DNA of 64,000 bases from Marinobacter qingdaonensis (GTDB lineage Bacteria; Pseudomonadota; Gammaproteobacteria; Pseudomonadales; Oleiphilaceae): the NCBI RefSeq assembly GCF_034555935.1, contig NZ_JAYDCJ010000003.1, forward strand, positions 1,612,001 through 1,676,000, written 5' to 3'. Numbering within the stretch: position 1 is the first letter of the stretch; each line of letters starts with the position of its first letter. Positions 63,636 to 64,000 of the stretch are shown here, in pieces. The notes below the pieces were generated by a model, which saw only the letters and a program-made list of their open reading frames with translations, searched no databases and was not told the origin of the DNA. The translations under genes and the position numbers were made by a program.

Positions 63636-64000
63636 ATGCATAACCTGCAAGGATTACGTGCATTTGTCGCCGTAGCACGGGAGGGTAACGTGTCCAGGGC
63701 GGCCGAGCGGTTGCACGTAACGCAACCTGCCGTCAGTTTGAAGCTGAAACACTTGCAGGACGAACTCGGCCTGCGTTTGTTCCAGCGCCGGCCCCAGGGG
63801 TTGGCGCTGACCGCCGATGGCCAGAACCTGCTGCCGGTGGCGGAAAAGGCCCTGGCCGGGCTGGCGGCGTTCGAGCAGAGCGCGCGGGCGCTGCACAGCA
63901 CGCTGCGGGGCCGACTCAAGATCGGCACCATTGTGGACCCGGAGTTCATCCGCCTGGGTGCCTTCCTGCACCGACTGGTGGCCCGGGCGCCGCAACTGGA
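63636..64000 (+). CDS. LysR family transcriptional regulator (partial at right edge)
   Basis: About 121 residues are visible before the right edge. MHNLQGLRAFVAVAREGNVS, then RAAERLHVTQPAVSLKLKHLQDELG, is the N-terminal winged helix; the effector domain begins with GRLKIGTIVDPEF. The start is ATG 63636, with GAGAGG about 7 bp upstream; ATG 63630 would be too close. It is divergent from the mmsA-like gene and probably regulates it. Confidence 0.88.
   Translation, partial: MHNLQGLRAFVAVAREGNVSRAAERLHVTQPAVSLKLKHLQDELGLRLFQRRPQGLALTADGQNLLPVAEKALAGLAAFEQSARALHSTLRGRLKIGTIVDPEFIRLGAFLHRLVARAPQL

Overview
The window is a GC-rich, densely packed chromosomal segment from a heterotrophic gammaproteobacterium. 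The gene set suggests a marine member of Marinobacter or a close relative. It includes TRAP and tripartite tricarboxylate transporters, a BCCT carrier, EfpL, a secreted family I lipase, a haloalkane dehalogenase and several acyl-CoA enzymes. The genus is an inference from gene content; no rRNA or other marker is present. I found no tRNA, rRNA, CRISPR array, insertion sequence, integrase or phage gene. Protein-coding genes fill nearly the whole window.

Layout. 1-8.2 kb: secreted lipase (cut by the left edge), NhaP-type antiporter, M17 aminopeptidase, glutathione transferase, a crotonase-fold protein, NADP-glutamate dehydrogenase and a VOC protein. 8.2-16 kb: LysR regulator, threonine aldolase, small membrane and secreted proteins, EfpL, DCC protein, AtoE-type fatty-acid carrier, thioesterase. 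16-20.4 kb: proline catabolism, with an Lrp-type regulator divergent from a bifunctional PutA that lacks the DNA-binding domain; four similar short dyads lie between them. 20.5-27.6 kb: a compact 5-oxoproline unit (DUF1445/D-glutamate-cyclase-like protein, TRAP transporter, PxpA, PxpB, PxpC) behind a LysR gene. 27.7-29.9 kb: HD-domain protein and class II aldolase divergent from a Crp/Fnr regulator, with a perfect palindrome between them.

30-49.7 kb: LysE exporter, lytic transglycosylase, YHS protein, shikimate-kinase-like protein, BCCT carrier, DUF1328, FrnE-like thioredoxin-fold protein, dicarboxylate symporter, rRNA pseudouridine synthase, VTT membrane protein coupled to a six-hairpin glycosidase, two EamA permeases, haloalkane dehalogenase, lipid kinase, solute-binding protein, sterol-desaturase-family protein, GlxA-type regulator divergent from an alpha/beta hydrolase, and DUF2244. 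49.8-56.8 kb: MtgA, a CitA/DcuS-type two-component system divergent from TctCBA, and an NAD(P)-binding protein. 57-64 kb: a catabolic island-like block (CoA transferase, enoyl-CoA hydratase, IclR, GMC oxidoreductase, methylmalonate-semialdehyde dehydrogenase, LysR) with more A/T-ending codons than the rest.

The recurring theme is uptake and breakdown of small organic and amino acids (proline, 5-oxoproline, tricarboxylates, short acyl groups), each unit beside its own regulator. No wholly new system stands out. The best candidates for follow-up are three intergenic copies of an inverted DnaA-box-like pair, the repeated sites before putA, the 5-oxoproline/D-glutamate locus, and the HD-aldolase-Crp locus with its palindrome.
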